Shown here: positions 9,070 through 17,874 of the stretch, one piece after another
Layout: every line of letters begins with the position of its first letter
Position numbering within the stretch: position 1 is the stretch's first letter
Source of the DNA: Oscillospiraceae bacterium
GTDB lineage: Bacteria; Bacillota; Clostridia; Oscillospirales; Acutalibacteraceae
Length of the DNA: 64,000 nt
Reading direction: 5' to 3'
NCBI GenBank assembly: GCA_015065545.1
Contig: SVQA01000002.1
Coordinates: 62,001-126,000, forward strand
Translations under genes and position numbers: made by a program
Notes under the pieces: model-generated
What the model saw: only the letters and a program-made list of their open reading frames with translations
Told to the model about the DNA's origin: nothing
The model's database searches: none

Positions 9070-9114
9070 TATGCCCCTTAATTTAAGGGAGCCTCATCAT
9101 AAAGAGGAATGTTT

Positions 9115-11010
9115 ATGACAACATATCAGGCAGGAAAATTTGATGTAGCAGTAATAGGTGCAGGTCATGCGGGTATTGAAGCGGCACTCGCTTGCGCAAG
9201 ACTTGGATGTAAAACTGCGATATTTACAATAAATATGGACGCAGTGGGCAATTGTCCTTGCAATCCTTCTATCGGCGGTACAGCCAAAGGACACCTTGTA
9301 AGAGAAATTGATGCTCTTGGCGGCGAAATGGGAAAAACAGCAGATGAATGCTTTTTGCAGATGCGAATGCTCAACCGAGGCAAAGGCCCTGCTGTTCATT
9401 CGTTGCGTGCTCAGATTGACAGACTCAAGTATGCGTCGGTTATGAAGCATAAGCTTGAGCTTCAAGAAAACCTTGAACTTCGTCAGGCAGAGATCGTTGA
9501 TGTAAAGAGAACCGAAAACTCAGAATATCCATGGCAGATTACTACCCAGATGGGTGCAGAGTTCTTGCTTAAAAAGCTTATTATAGCTACAGGTACATAC
9601 CTTGGCGGCAGAATATATGTAGGCGAAGTTTCTTACGAAGGCGGCCCTGACGGTACATTTGCGGCTACTCGTCTTGGTACAAGCTTGCGTGATTTAGGAC
9701 TTCCTCTTCGTCGGTTTAAGACAGGCACCCCTGCAAGAGTTCTTCGTTCAAGCATAGATTTTTCTGAGCTGCAGGAGCAAGCCGGCGACGAGCCGCCCGA
9801 GGCATTTTCTTTTATGACAGAAGATATGGGCGAAAACTCTGTGGTTTGCCATATAAGCTGGACAAATGAAAACACAAAGAATATCATTCTTGAGAACATA
9901 CACAGAAGTCCTCTTTACGGGGGAATGATTGAAGGTATCGGCCCTCGATATTGTCCCAGCTTAGAGGATAAGATTATGAGGTTTCCTGATAAGGAAAGGC
10001 ATCAGCTCTTTATTGAGCCATGTGGACTTAATACGGAAGAAATGTATTTGCAGGGTATGTCTTCTTCTTTGCCGGAGGAAGTACAGCTTAAGTTTTATCA
10101 TACAATTAAGGGCTTGGAGAATGCAGTTGTTATGCGTCCTGCCTATGCTATCGAGTATGATTGTGTTGACCCGCTTACAATGTCTGCCACTCTGGAGTTT
10201 AAAGATTTCCCCGGACTTTACGGAGCAGGTCAGTTTAATGGTAGTAGTGGCTACGAAGAAGCAGCAGCACAAGGTCTTGTGGCAGGTGTTAATGCGGCAC
10301 TCTCTGTTCTCGGTAAAGAACCGATGATTTTAGAGAGGTCTTCTTCCTACATTGGTACACTTATTGATGACCTTATTACAAAGGGTGCAAACGAGCCATA
10401 CAGAATGATGACTTCTCGCAGTGAGTACAGACTTATTCTCCGTCAGGATAATGCAGACAAGCGACTCACACCCATAGGCAGAGAGATTGGTCTTGTTACC
10501 GATGAGCGATGGGAAAGCTTCCTCAGAAAGCAACAACAGATCGAAGAAGAACTGCAGAGAATCAACTCCACTACCCTATCCCCCTCTGATGAGCTTAATG
10601 CAATACTTGTTTCACGTGAAACATCTGCGGTTGTTTCAGGAGTAAGTCTTGCTGATCTTCTCCGCAGGCCACAGATTTCTTACAAAGATTTGGAGTCTGT
10701 TGATGTAAATCGTCCTGATTTGGCGCGAAGTGTTTTTGAGCAGGCAGAAATTGAAATTAAATATGCTGGTTATATAAAGAAACAGCTTGATAGAGTTGAG
10801 CAGGTTCAGAGAATGCAAGAGAAGGAGCTGCCTGCTGACTTTGACTATAAAGAAATTTCCGGACTTCGCCTTGAAGCTCAGGAAAAGCTCAATAAGATTA
10901 AACCCCGCAATATTGCTCAGGCAAGCCGAATTTCCGGGGTTTCTCCTGCGGATATAAGCGTGCTTGTTATCTGGCTTTCCGGCAGAAAAAGAAAAGGCGG
11001 TGAGCAATAA
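9115..11010 (+). CDS. mnmG: tRNA uridine-5-carboxymethylaminomethyl synthesis enzyme MnmG
   Basis: This FAD enzyme is the partner of MnmE in tRNA U34 modification. The 631 residues include the FAD site IGAGHAGIEAALA near the N-terminus and the signature NPSIGGTAKGH. Two in-frame ATGs exist; 9115 is chosen because AAAGAGGA sits about 7 bp before it but only 1 bp before the ATG at 9109. A perfect parS lies inside the coding sequence at 10608-10623, so this stretch also serves chromosome segregation. rsmG overlaps the stop codon by 1 bp. Confidence 0.97.
   Translation: MTTYQAGKFDVAVIGAGHAGIEAALACARLGCKTAIFTINMDAVGNCPCNPSIGGTAKGHLVREIDALGGEMGKTADECFLQMRMLNRGKGPAVHSLRAQIDRLKYASVMKHKLELQENLELRQAEIVDVKRTENSEYPWQITTQMGAEFLLKKLIIATGTYLGGRIYVGEVSYEGGPDGTFAATRLGTSLRDLGLPLRRFKTGTPARVLRSSIDFSELQEQAGDEPPEAFSFMTEDMGENSVVCHISWTNENTKNIILENIHRSPLYGGMIEGIGPRYCPSLEDKIMRFPDKERHQLFIEPCGLNTEEMYLQGMSSSLPEEVQLKFYHTIKGLENAVVMRPAYAIEYDCVDPLTMSATLEFKDFPGLYGAGQFNGSSGYEEAAAQGLVAGVNAALSVLGKEPMILERSSSYIGTLIDDLITKGANEPYRMMTSRSEYRLILRQDNADKRLTPIGREIGLVTDERWESFLRKQQQIEEELQRINSTTLSPSDELNAILVSRETSAVVSGVSLADLLRRPQISYKDLESVDVNRPDLARSVFEQAEIEIKYAGYIKKQLDRVEQVQRMQEKELPADFDYKEISGLRLEAQEKLNKIKPRNIAQASRISGVSPADISVLVIWLSGRKRKGGEQ
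10608..10623. promoter_or_regulatory. parS site inside mnmG
   Basis: TGTTTCACGTGAAACA, a perfect 16-bp palindrome identical to the Bacillus parS consensus. ParB loads here and spreads. It is in frame within mnmG, where it encodes part of LVSRETS, so the site and the codons are both under constraint. Confidence 0.93.
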
Positions 11011-11720
11011 TGAATTTTTCTCAAAGTCTTTTTGATGAATGCAAAAGCATAGGAATTGAACTTTCGGAACTTGCCCTTAATAGATTTGAAAAGTATTATA
11101 ATATGCTTATTGAATATAATGAGCGAATGAATCTTACGGCCATTACCGAAGAAAAAGAGGTTATAGTCAAGCATTTTTGTGATAGTCTTTATCTGCTTAC
11201 AAAATACGACATAAAAACCGGTGCAAAGGTAATCGATGTAGGCACAGGTGCAGGCTTTCCCGGTATTCCCCTGCTTATTGCCCGACCAGATTTAAAGCTA
11301 ACTCTTCTTGACGGTTTAAACAAACGACTGGTTTTCCTCTCTGATGTTTTGCAGGAGCTGGGGCTTACTGCCGAGATTGTTCACAGCAGAGCCGAAGACG
11401 GAGCAAAAGATAAGAAATACAGAGAAAAGTTTGATGTTGCAACGTCCCGAGCTGTAGCAAGACTTAATGTGCTTTCGGAGTATTGCTTGCCTTATGTAAA
11501 GAAGGACGGAGTCTTTCTTGCGATGAAAGGCCCCGCCGCAACAGATGAGTTGTGTGAAGCAGAAAATGCTCTGAGGGTTTTAGGCGGTAAGGTTGAGTGT
11601 GTGGAGAAGTATGTTCTTTCCGATGAAAGCGAGCGATCAATAATTATCGTGAAAAAGATGGCACATACCCATCCTGCATATCCCAGACACAACAGTAAAA
11701 TAAAAAAACAACCGTTATAG
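11010..11720 (+). CDS. rsmG: 16S rRNA (guanine527-N7)-methyltransferase RsmG
   Basis: RsmG methylates G527 of 16S rRNA using S-adenosylmethionine. At 236 residues it has the normal length. The SAM-binding motif VIDVGTGAGFPGIPL is at about residues 72-86, and ATSRAVARL near residue 147 is also typical. The ATG shares one base with the mnmG stop, so the genes are coupled. Loss of RsmG in other bacteria gives low-level streptomycin resistance. Confidence 0.95.
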   Translation: MNFSQSLFDECKSIGIELSELALNRFEKYYNMLIEYNERMNLTAITEEKEVIVKHFCDSLYLLTKYDIKTGAKVIDVGTGAGFPGIPLLIARPDLKLTLLDGLNKRLVFLSDVLQELGLTAEIVHSRAEDGAKDKKYREKFDVATSRAVARLNVLSEYCLPYVKKDGVFLAMKGPAATDELCEAENALRVLGGKVECVEKYVLSDESERSIIIVKKMAHTHPAYPRHNSKIKKQPL

Positions 11721-11723
11721 TAA

Positions 11724-11760
11724 AAAAGAGGTTTCCTTTTTATAGGAAGCCTCTTTTGTT
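11724..11760 (+). terminator. Terminator after rsmG
   Basis: A 14-bp stem with one G-T wobble (11724-11737 with 11744-11757) followed by TTTTGTTTT. It ends the mnmE-mnmG-rsmG transcript. Confidence 0.85.
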
Positions 11761-11908
11761 TTCGTTATAATATCGACATTATGCGTCGGTTATCCAAGAA
11801 ATGACCTATAAAACTTACTCAGAAAACGACAGCTTTTTGAGTGCACAAGTGATAAAATATAGACACAGTCAAGAGAAAAACAGAGGGACAAACAACTTGG
11901 TGGTGTGT

Positions 11909-12766
11909 ATGAAATTTCTGACAAAAGAAGAAAATAAAGTTTTGGATATACCTACCATACAAATTCGTCCCAATAAGACGCAACCGAGGAAATCTTTTGA
12001 TGAGGATGAATTGAGGCTTCTGGCACAATCAATTGCGACTAACGGCATACTTCAGCCCTTAACTGTCAGAAGATTATCACAAACGGAGTTTGAACTTATT
12101 GCAGGCGAACGCAGGCTTCGGGCTGCGGTGCTTGCAGGACTAACAAAAGTCCCCTGTGTGCTTATTAAATGCAGTGATAAAGAGTCGGCGATATTCGCTC
12201 TGCTTGAAAATATCCAGCGGGCTGACCTTAATATGTTTGAGGAAGCACGAGGAATAAACCGACTTATCCGCAAATACGGACTAACCCAAGAGGATGCGGC
12301 TGCAAGGCTTGGAAAAAAACAATCAACTGTTGCGAACAAGCTTCGGCTTTTAAAGCTTTCTATGGAAGAACAGGATTGGATATTACAGGCTGGTCTTTCA
12401 GAAAGACACGCAAGAGCGCTTCTGCGAATAAACGAAGAAGAAGTGCGGAAAGAAGTCCTAAGCCGAATAGTAGCAGAGAGCCTGAGCGCCAAAGACACAG
12501 AGGATCTTGTAATAAAGCTCCTTTGTCGTGCGACGGTCTCGGACTCGGACTCCCCCAAACAAGAAAAGAAATTTATAATTCGAGATGTACGTATATTTGT
12601 TAATACAATCAATAAAGCGGTAGATACAATGCGGCTTTCGGGCATCAATGCGGTTTCAAAGAAAATGGAAACCGAGGAATACATAGAGTATACGGTACAG
12701 ATACCCAAAAAAGATGCGTTGGAAAAGCCTGATAAAAAAGAAAAATCCCCACAAAAGACCGCTTAG
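11909..12766 (+). CDS. noc: Nucleoid occlusion protein Noc (ParB family)
   Basis: Noc is a ParB paralogue that binds DNA and keeps the division septum off the nucleoid. The 285 residues include the CTPase/ParB motifs NGILQPLTVR and GERRLRAA, a central helix-turn-helix (TQEDAAARLGKKQSTVANKLRLL) and a C-terminal dimerisation region. The start is ATG 11909 (MKFLTKEEN); upstream in-frame codons to 11801 lack the family pattern. Its position after rsmG supports Noc over a second segregation ParB. Whether it binds NBS-type or parS sites cannot be read from sequence. Confidence 0.85.
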   Translation: MKFLTKEENKVLDIPTIQIRPNKTQPRKSFDEDELRLLAQSIATNGILQPLTVRRLSQTEFELIAGERRLRAAVLAGLTKVPCVLIKCSDKESAIFALLENIQRADLNMFEEARGINRLIRKYGLTQEDAAARLGKKQSTVANKLRLLKLSMEEQDWILQAGLSERHARALLRINEEEVRKEVLSRIVAESLSAKDTEDLVIKLLCRATVSDSDSPKQEKKFIIRDVRIFVNTINKAVDTMRLSGINAVSKKMETEEYIEYTVQIPKKDALEKPDKKEKSPQKTA

Positions 12767-12786
12767 TTTGCAATGCTTTTCCCTTA

Positions 12787-12802
12787 GGGTGCTTCGGCAC
12801 CC
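12787..12802 (+). terminator. UUCG-capped hairpin after noc
   Basis: GGGTGC-TTCG-GCACCC, a stable cUUCGg tetraloop hairpin 20 bp after the noc stop. There is no clear T-run, so it may stabilise the 3' end rather than terminate by itself. Confidence 0.5.
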
Positions 12803-12844
12803 GTCCACTCATACCCATTTCCTTATCTGAACCCCTTGCCTCAA

Positions 12845-12879
12845 GGCGCACGGTAAATCTTTTATGCCGTGCGTCTTTT
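12845..12879 (+). terminator. Terminator between noc and soj
   Basis: A stem pairing 12845-12853 with 12867-12875 (GGCGCACGG with CCGTGCGTC, one wobble) followed by TTTT. It separates noc from the soj-parB unit. Confidence 0.65.
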
Positions 12880-12905
12880 GGCGTTTAAAGAATTTTGTTG
12901 CAGAA

Positions 12906-12921
12906 TGTTCCACGTGAAACA
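12906..12921. promoter_or_regulatory. parS site upstream of soj
   Basis: TGTTCCACGTGAAACA, a perfect match to the parS consensus with C at the variable fifth base. It lies about 150 bp before soj-parB and 2.3 kb from the first site, giving a parS cluster at the origin. Confidence 0.93.
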
Positions 12922-13058
12922 TTGGTGTTTCTTTTGCATATACGCAAAAATTATCTTCTTTAAGTTTTTTACAAAAACCCTTTTAAATCTTCCTTGTTTG
13001 TGATAAAATATGTATTAGATTTCGATATTTAATTTATTTTAAGCAAAAGGTGATTTTA

Positions 13059-13826
13059 TTGGCAAAAATTATGGCGGTTTCTAACCAGAAAGGCGGCGTA
13101 GGTAAAACCACAAGTGCGGTGAATATTGCCGCGGCCTTCGGTGCTTTGGGAAAGAAAACCCTTCTTATTGACATAGACCCTCAGGGAAATGCTACAAGCG
13201 GTGTGGGGGTTGACCGCCGAAGCGCAAAGTATTCGACCTATGACATACTTGTGAATGACAAAAAAGCGGCAGAGTGCATTATTCAAACAAGTTTTCAGAA
13301 TCTCTATGTTATTCCCTCAAGCCTTGATCTAGCGGCGGCAGAGCTGGAAATTGTAGATAAGGACAAACGAGAAGCTATCCTTAAAAATGCGATACTTCCC
13401 ATAAAGTCAGAGTTTGACTACATTGTAATTGACTGTCCGCCTTCTTTAAATCTTGTGACAGTAAACGCTTTGACCTGTACAGATACGGTTCTGATTCCCA
13501 TTCAGTGCGAGTATTACGCTCTGGAGGGTTTGGCACAGCTTATGAACACAATCCGCAGAGTTAAACGTACATACAATCCTTATCTTGATGTGGAGGGTGT
13601 AATCCTTACAATGTACGACGGAAGACTTCTTCTTACTCAGCAGGTTGCAAACGAGGTTAAGAAGTATTTTCCTCGAAAAGTTTACTCAACTCCTATTCCC
13701 AGAGGAGTTCGTATTTCCGAGGCTCCAAGCTATGGAAAACCAGTTATTTATTACGATAAGTCCTCCAAGGGTGCACAGGCATATATGGAGCTTTCGAAGG
13801 AAATTTTAAAGAAAGAGAGGGCATAA
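13059..13826 (+). CDS. soj: Chromosome partitioning ATPase ParA/Soj
   Basis: Soj is a Walker-type ATPase that, with ParB, segregates origins and regulates DnaA. The 255 residues begin MAKIMAVSNQKGGVGKTT, with the deviant Walker A KGGVGKTT. DPQGNAT and the Walker B-type VIDCPPSLN follow. The start is TTG at 13059, with AAAGGTGA about 6 bp upstream. A GTG at 13050 overlaps that ribosome site and is rejected. parB starts 1 bp after the stop. Confidence 0.95.
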   Translation: MAKIMAVSNQKGGVGKTTSAVNIAAAFGALGKKTLLIDIDPQGNATSGVGVDRRSAKYSTYDILVNDKKAAECIIQTSFQNLYVIPSSLDLAAAELEIVDKDKREAILKNAILPIKSEFDYIVIDCPPSLNLVTVNALTCTDTVLIPIQCEYYALEGLAQLMNTIRRVKRTYNPYLDVEGVILTMYDGRLLLTQQVANEVKKYFPRKVYSTPIPRGVRISEAPSYGKPVIYYDKSSKGAQAYMELSKEILKKERA

Positions 13827-13827
13827 T

Positions 13828-14691
13828 ATGGCAAAAAGAATAGGCGGTCTTGCAGAAGGCATGGGACTTGATAAGCTTTTCGGTGAAAATGAAATCGAAA
13901 GCGGTAGTGCCCTCACCCTTCGAATCGAAGAGATTGAACCCAACAGAGATCAGCCCAGAACAGAGTTTGATGACGAGGCACTTCTTCAGCTTTCCGAAAG
14001 CATCCGAGAAAACGGTGTGCTTCAGCCCATTCTGGTTCGTCCTATCTTTGGAGGCGGTTATCAGATAGTTGCCGGAGAACGCAGATACAGAGCATCTCTT
14101 ATGGCGGGCCTTACAGAAATTCCTGTGATTATTCGAAGTTTAGACGATAAAAAGACAATGGAGCTTGCGCTTATCGAGAACCTTCAGAGAGAAAATCTGA
14201 ATCCCGTTGAAGAAGCCATGGGCTATCGCACACTTATGGAAGGCTACAATATGACTCAGGAAGAGGTTGCAACCTCGGTGGGTAAATCCCGACCCGCTAT
14301 AGCAAATGCCTTGAGAATTTTAAAGCTTCCCGAATATGTGCTGGCTCTTGTTTCCGAGGGTAAGCTCTCGGCAGGTCACGCAAGAGCTTTGGCGGCTATT
14401 GATGACCCTGAAAAAATCTGCGCTTTGGCAGAGGAGATTGTAGAAAAGGGTCTTTCAGTTCGTTTTGCAGAGCAGGCGGCAAAGCCCGAAAAAGAGAAGA
14501 AGGTTAGGGAAAAAGAAAAGACCCCCAAGCCAAATTACTACAAAGAAGTGGAAATTGCCCTGACCGAGTCTCTTGGCAGAAAAATCTCTGTTTCAAAGAC
14601 AAAAAACGGTAAGGGTGGAGCACTCACCATTGAGTTCTATTCAGACGATGAGCTTAAAAGTTTTGCCAATTTACTCGGCAGATTTAACTAA
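13828..14691 (+). CDS. parB: Chromosome partitioning protein ParB/Spo0J
   Basis: ParB is a CTP-dependent DNA clamp that loads at parS and recruits SMC. The 287 residues carry RIEEIEPNRDQPRTEFDD, the motif GERRYRAS, ENLQRENLNPVEEA, and the helix-turn-helix TQEEVATSVGKSRPAIANALRIL. A charged linker (about residues 215-235) precedes the dimerisation domain. Two parS sites lie upstream of this operon, which supports its role. Confidence 0.96.
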   Translation: MAKRIGGLAEGMGLDKLFGENEIESGSALTLRIEEIEPNRDQPRTEFDDEALLQLSESIRENGVLQPILVRPIFGGGYQIVAGERRYRASLMAGLTEIPVIIRSLDDKKTMELALIENLQRENLNPVEEAMGYRTLMEGYNMTQEEVATSVGKSRPAIANALRILKLPEYVLALVSEGKLSAGHARALAAIDDPEKICALAEEIVEKGLSVRFAEQAAKPEKEKKVREKEKTPKPNYYKEVEIALTESLGRKISVSKTKNGKGGALTIEFYSDDELKSFANLLGRFN

Positions 14692-14750
14692 AAGATAAAA
14701 TATAGCAATATATTCTTAATAATTATCCTATAAACAGAGGAGTATGAAAA

Positions 14751-16040
14751 ATGATTGATATTAAATTTTTAAGAGAAAACCCCGATGTTGTAAAAGAAAA
14801 CATCAAAAAGAAGTTTCAGGACCACAAACTTCCCCTTGTAGACGAAGTTATCGCTCTTGACATTGAGAGCAGAAACACAAAGAAAGAGGCAGACGACCTT
14901 CGTGCCCAAAGAAACAAACACTCCAAAGAAATCGGAGCTCTTATGGGCAAGGGAAGGAGAGAAGAAGCAGAGCAGATGAAGGCTCTTGTTACTTCTCAGG
15001 GCGAGAAACTTGCAGAACTCGAGGCAAAAGAGGCAGAGCTTTCTGAGAAGGTTAAAACAATTATGATGACTATCCCCAACATCATCGATGAGTCTGTTCC
15101 CGTTGGTAAGGATGACTCCGAAAATGTTGAGGTTCAGCGTTACGGCGAGGCAGTTACTCCCGATTTTGAGGTTCCCTACCACACAGATATTATGGAAAGA
15201 TTCTGCGGAATCGACCTCGAGAGTGCAAGAAAGGTAGCAGGAAACGGCTTCTACTATCTTATGGGCGATATTGCAAGACTTCATTCTGCGGTTATCTCCT
15301 ATGCTCGCGATTTTATGATTGACAGAGGCTTCACTTATTGTGTGCCTCCCTTTATGATTCGCTCTGATGTTGTTACAGGTGTTATGAGCTTTGCCGAGAT
15401 GGACAGTATGATGTACAAGATTGAGGGCGAAGACCTTTATCTTATCGGTACCAGCGAGCACTCTATGATTGGTAAGTTCATCGATACAATGAACAAGGAA
15501 GAAGATCTCCCCTACACTTTAACCAGTTACTCCCCCTGCTTCCGTAAAGAGAAGGGTGCACACGGTATTGAGGAGAGAGGTGTTTACAGAATCCACCAGT
15601 TTGAGAAGCAGGAAATGATTGTTGTCTGCAAGCCCGAGGATTCTATGATGTGGTTCGATAAGCTCTGGCAGAACACTGTTGATCTCTTCAGAAGCCTTGA
15701 TATTCCCGTTCGTACCCTTGAGTGCTGCTCCGGTGACCTTGCAGACCTTAAGGTTAAGTCTGTAGACGTTGAGGCTTGGTCTCCCAGACAGCAGAAGTAT
15801 TTTGAGGTAGGAAGCTGCTCCAACCTTGGTGATGCTCAGGCAAGAAGACTTCGAATCCGTGTTAACTCCAAGGAAAATGGCAAGTATTTTGCTCATACCC
15901 TCAACAATACTGTTGTTGCTCCTCCCAGAATGCTTATCGCATTCCTTGAGAACAACTTAAACGCAGACGGTTCTGTAAATGTCCCCGAGGCACTTCGTCC
16001 TTATATGGGCGGTATGGAAAAGATGGTTCCCAAAAAGTAA
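14751..16040 (+). CDS. serS: Seryl-tRNA synthetase
   Basis: SerRS charges tRNA-Ser. It has 429 residues: an N-terminal coiled-coil arm (about 25-110) that grips the tRNA variable arm, then a class II catalytic core with motif 2 FRKEKGAHGIEERGVYRIHQF and motif 3 ending PRMLIAFLENN. The sequence APPRM and the C-terminal RPYMGG are typical. A GAGG box precedes the ATG. The 59-bp leader is too short for a T-box riboswitch. Confidence 0.97.
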   Translation: MIDIKFLRENPDVVKENIKKKFQDHKLPLVDEVIALDIESRNTKKEADDLRAQRNKHSKEIGALMGKGRREEAEQMKALVTSQGEKLAELEAKEAELSEKVKTIMMTIPNIIDESVPVGKDDSENVEVQRYGEAVTPDFEVPYHTDIMERFCGIDLESARKVAGNGFYYLMGDIARLHSAVISYARDFMIDRGFTYCVPPFMIRSDVVTGVMSFAEMDSMMYKIEGEDLYLIGTSEHSMIGKFIDTMNKEEDLPYTLTSYSPCFRKEKGAHGIEERGVYRIHQFEKQEMIVVCKPEDSMMWFDKLWQNTVDLFRSLDIPVRTLECCSGDLADLKVKSVDVEAWSPRQQKYFEVGSCSNLGDAQARRLRIRVNSKENGKYFAHTLNNTVVAPPRMLIAFLENNLNADGSVNVPEALRPYMGGMEKMVPKK

Positions 16041-16056
16041 TAGACTGCAAAAGTTT

Positions 16057-16091
16057 AAGCGGTATCCGATAAAAAGGATACCGCTTTTTTG
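16057..16091 (+). terminator. Terminator after serS
   Basis: A perfect 11-bp stem (16057-16067 with 16076-16086), an 8-nt loop and a T-run. Confidence 0.9.
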
Positions 16092-16136
16092 CAAGAGAAC
16101 ATACAGATTAAAGCTATCCTTGTGTAAAGGAGGGAA

Positions 16137-16154
16137 GATAGCCGATAGGCTATC
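16137..16154 (+). other. Small perfect hairpin upstream of the dehydrogenase gene
   Basis: GATAGCC-GATA-GGCTATC lies about 80 bp before the dehydrogenase start, in a gap with two AGGAGG-like runs. It could be a leader structure or an operator. No function can be assigned. Confidence 0.35.
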
Positions 16155-16232
16155 AGGGAGGATTGCAAAAGAAAATATTGCGTATGCTTTTCAGATGTTT
16201 TATAATATTCTTAAAAGCAAAGGAGCAGAAAT

Positions 16233-17180
16233 ATGAAAATAGTTATACTTGATAAAGATACATTAGGCGGAGATATTGAGCTTTCTCCTATAAGAAACTT
16301 AGGCGAATGCACAGAATACGGCACAACAGACTACTCGCTTGTGGCAGAAAGAGTTGCAGATGCAGAGGTTGTTGTAACAAATAAAATTAAGTTAAATGAA
16401 GAAACTCTTGATGCCTGCAAAAATGTTAAGCTTATCTGCGTTGCTGCTACAGGGTTTGACAATATTGACACGGAATTTTGCAAAGAAAGAGGTATTGCCC
16501 TGTGTAATGTACCCGGATATTCTACCGACAGCGTTGCACAGGTAACACTCTCGATGGCACTTGAGCTTGTGACACATCTCAGTACATACAGAAACTTTGT
16601 GCATTCGGGCAATTACAGTGAATCAGGGATTGCAAATAAACTCTCCCCTGTTTACCATGAGCTTTCTTCAATGGTCTGGGGTGTGATAGGTGGCGGCGCC
16701 ATCGGAACGAAGGTAGCAGAGATAGCAAAGGCGTTTGGTTGCAAAGTTCTTGTTTGCAGACGTAAACAGGAGGGAGACTTCCCTCTTGCAGATATTGACA
16801 CAATTTGTGAGCAGGCGGACATTATTTCTGTACATCTGCCCCTTTCTGACAGCACAAGAGGTATTCTGAATCGTGAGAGAATCGGAAAATGCAAAAAAAC
16901 TGCAATTATTATCAACACCGCCCGCGGTGCAGTTGCTGACGAAGAAGCACTTGCAGATGCAATCAAAGAAAAGAGAATCGGAGGACTCGGTGTGGATGTT
17001 TATTCTAAAGAACCTTTTCCCGCAGAGCATCCTTATACCGATATTCTTGGCTACGATAATGTGTGCCTTACTCCTCATATGGGCTGGGGTTCTTTTGAAG
17101 CCAGAAACCGCTGTATCGTGAAAATCGCAGAAAACATCGGTGGTTTTTATAAAGGTGAGCAGAGAAACCGAGTAGTGTAA
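16233..17180 (+). CDS. D-2-hydroxyacid dehydrogenase (NAD-dependent)
   Basis: The enzyme interconverts a 2-oxoacid and a D-2-hydroxyacid such as lactate, glycerate or hydroxypyruvate. The 315 residues show the NAD-binding motif GVIGGGAIGTKVAEIAKAFG (about 149-168), the substrate Arg in INTARGAVADEEAL, a catalytic Glu in DVYSKEPF, and the catalytic His in LTPHMGWGSFEARN. NC and TD-type sequences in the N-terminal domain resemble glycerate/hydroxypyruvate reductases. The exact substrate is not settled. It appears to be monocistronic. Confidence 0.88.
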   Translation: MKIVILDKDTLGGDIELSPIRNLGECTEYGTTDYSLVAERVADAEVVVTNKIKLNEETLDACKNVKLICVAATGFDNIDTEFCKERGIALCNVPGYSTDSVAQVTLSMALELVTHLSTYRNFVHSGNYSESGIANKLSPVYHELSSMVWGVIGGGAIGTKVAEIAKAFGCKVLVCRRKQEGDFPLADIDTICEQADIISVHLPLSDSTRGILNRERIGKCKKTAIIINTARGAVADEEALADAIKEKRIGGLGVDVYSKEPFPAEHPYTDILGYDNVCLTPHMGWGSFEARNRCIVKIAENIGGFYKGEQRNRVV

Positions 17181-17216
17181 CACAGAAGTGAGCATCGTCT
17201 GTAAACTTGCAAATAA

Positions 17217-17256
17217 AAAAGTGCAGATGCTGCTAAAAAGGTAACCTGCGCTTTTG
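17217..17256 (+). terminator. Terminator after the dehydrogenase gene
   Basis: A 10-bp stem with one wobble (17217-17226 with 17246-17255) whose 3' side ends in CTTTT. The loop is long (19 nt), so confidence is moderate. Confidence 0.55.
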
Positions 17257-17276
17257 TTGGATATGGTCGTTTTATC

Positions 17277-17303
17277 TTGCAAAAGAGAAAAATTTGATAT
17301 AAT
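17277..17303 (+). promoter_or_regulatory. Promoter of the zinc-ribbon gene pair
   Basis: TTGCAA (17277-17282) and TATAAT (17298-17303), with a short 15-bp spacer. A GGGGG run just before the ATG at 17346 acts as part of the ribosome site. Confidence 0.45.
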
Positions 17304-17345
17304 ATATTGATAAAAGATTTGTGAAAATAATCAGGGGGTTGTGTT

Positions 17346-17861
17346 ATGTTTTGCAGAAAATGCGGAAAAGAAATACTTAGTGACAGTGAATTTTGTAATT
17401 ACTGCGGAGAAGCAGTAAGGATGGTAGCAAATAATGAAGAACCTCAAAAGACGTCGCCGGTACAGACACATAAACCCTCAGGTGCGGTCAGAAGGCTGAC
17501 AGAACAGGAATTTATATATCGCTCCGAAGAGCTCAAAAAGGAAAAGCAAAAGTTGGAAGAGGCTTATAAGAAAGATAACCGTTGGGATAAATTATTCTTT
17601 ATCTTTGCTGCGATTATGTATGGTCCGTTTTTGCTCATTGGTGTTCCTTGCATGGCGTTAGATGACGTCATAGAATATGAAGTGGGTCTTGTAATAATGA
17701 TTTTTTGCATGATATGTTTAGTGGTTGGAGGCGTTGTGTCAACAATTGCCCTAATAAAATCCAAGAAGGCTGTGAAGGAAAAGGCACAGAAAATCAAGGA
17801 TTTGGAAAAATCACACTACGAAAGATATTTGGCGGAGTTTAATAAGCAATCACAGGTATAA
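17346..17861 (+). CDS. Zinc-ribbon protein with two membrane helices
   Basis: The 171-residue protein opens with a zinc ribbon (CRKCGKEI then FCNYCGEAV, about residues 3-24). A polar linker with a predicted coil (about 55-78) follows, then two hydrophobic helices (about 83-106 and 113-137), and a Lys/Glu-rich coil at the C-terminus. The layout suggests a membrane protein with cytoplasmic ends. The next gene, 13 bp downstream, has the same plan, so the two may form a complex. The function is unknown. Confidence 0.75.
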   Translation: MFCRKCGKEILSDSEFCNYCGEAVRMVANNEEPQKTSPVQTHKPSGAVRRLTEQEFIYRSEELKKEKQKLEEAYKKDNRWDKLFFIFAAIMYGPFLLIGVPCMALDDVIEYEVGLVIMIFCMICLVVGGVVSTIALIKSKKAVKEKAQKIKDLEKSHYERYLAEFNKQSQV

Positions 17862-17874
17862 AAGGAGTATATTT

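Noticed and set aside
9075-9089. CCCTTAATTTAAGGG hairpin between mnmE and mnmG as a terminator
   Set aside because: The stem is short and AT-rich and has no T-run; the 45-bp gap fits an operon link. It may be only a minor mRNA structure.
14692-14750. T-box riboswitch before serS
   Set aside because: The gap is only 59 bp and lacks the specifier stem and the T-box sequence.
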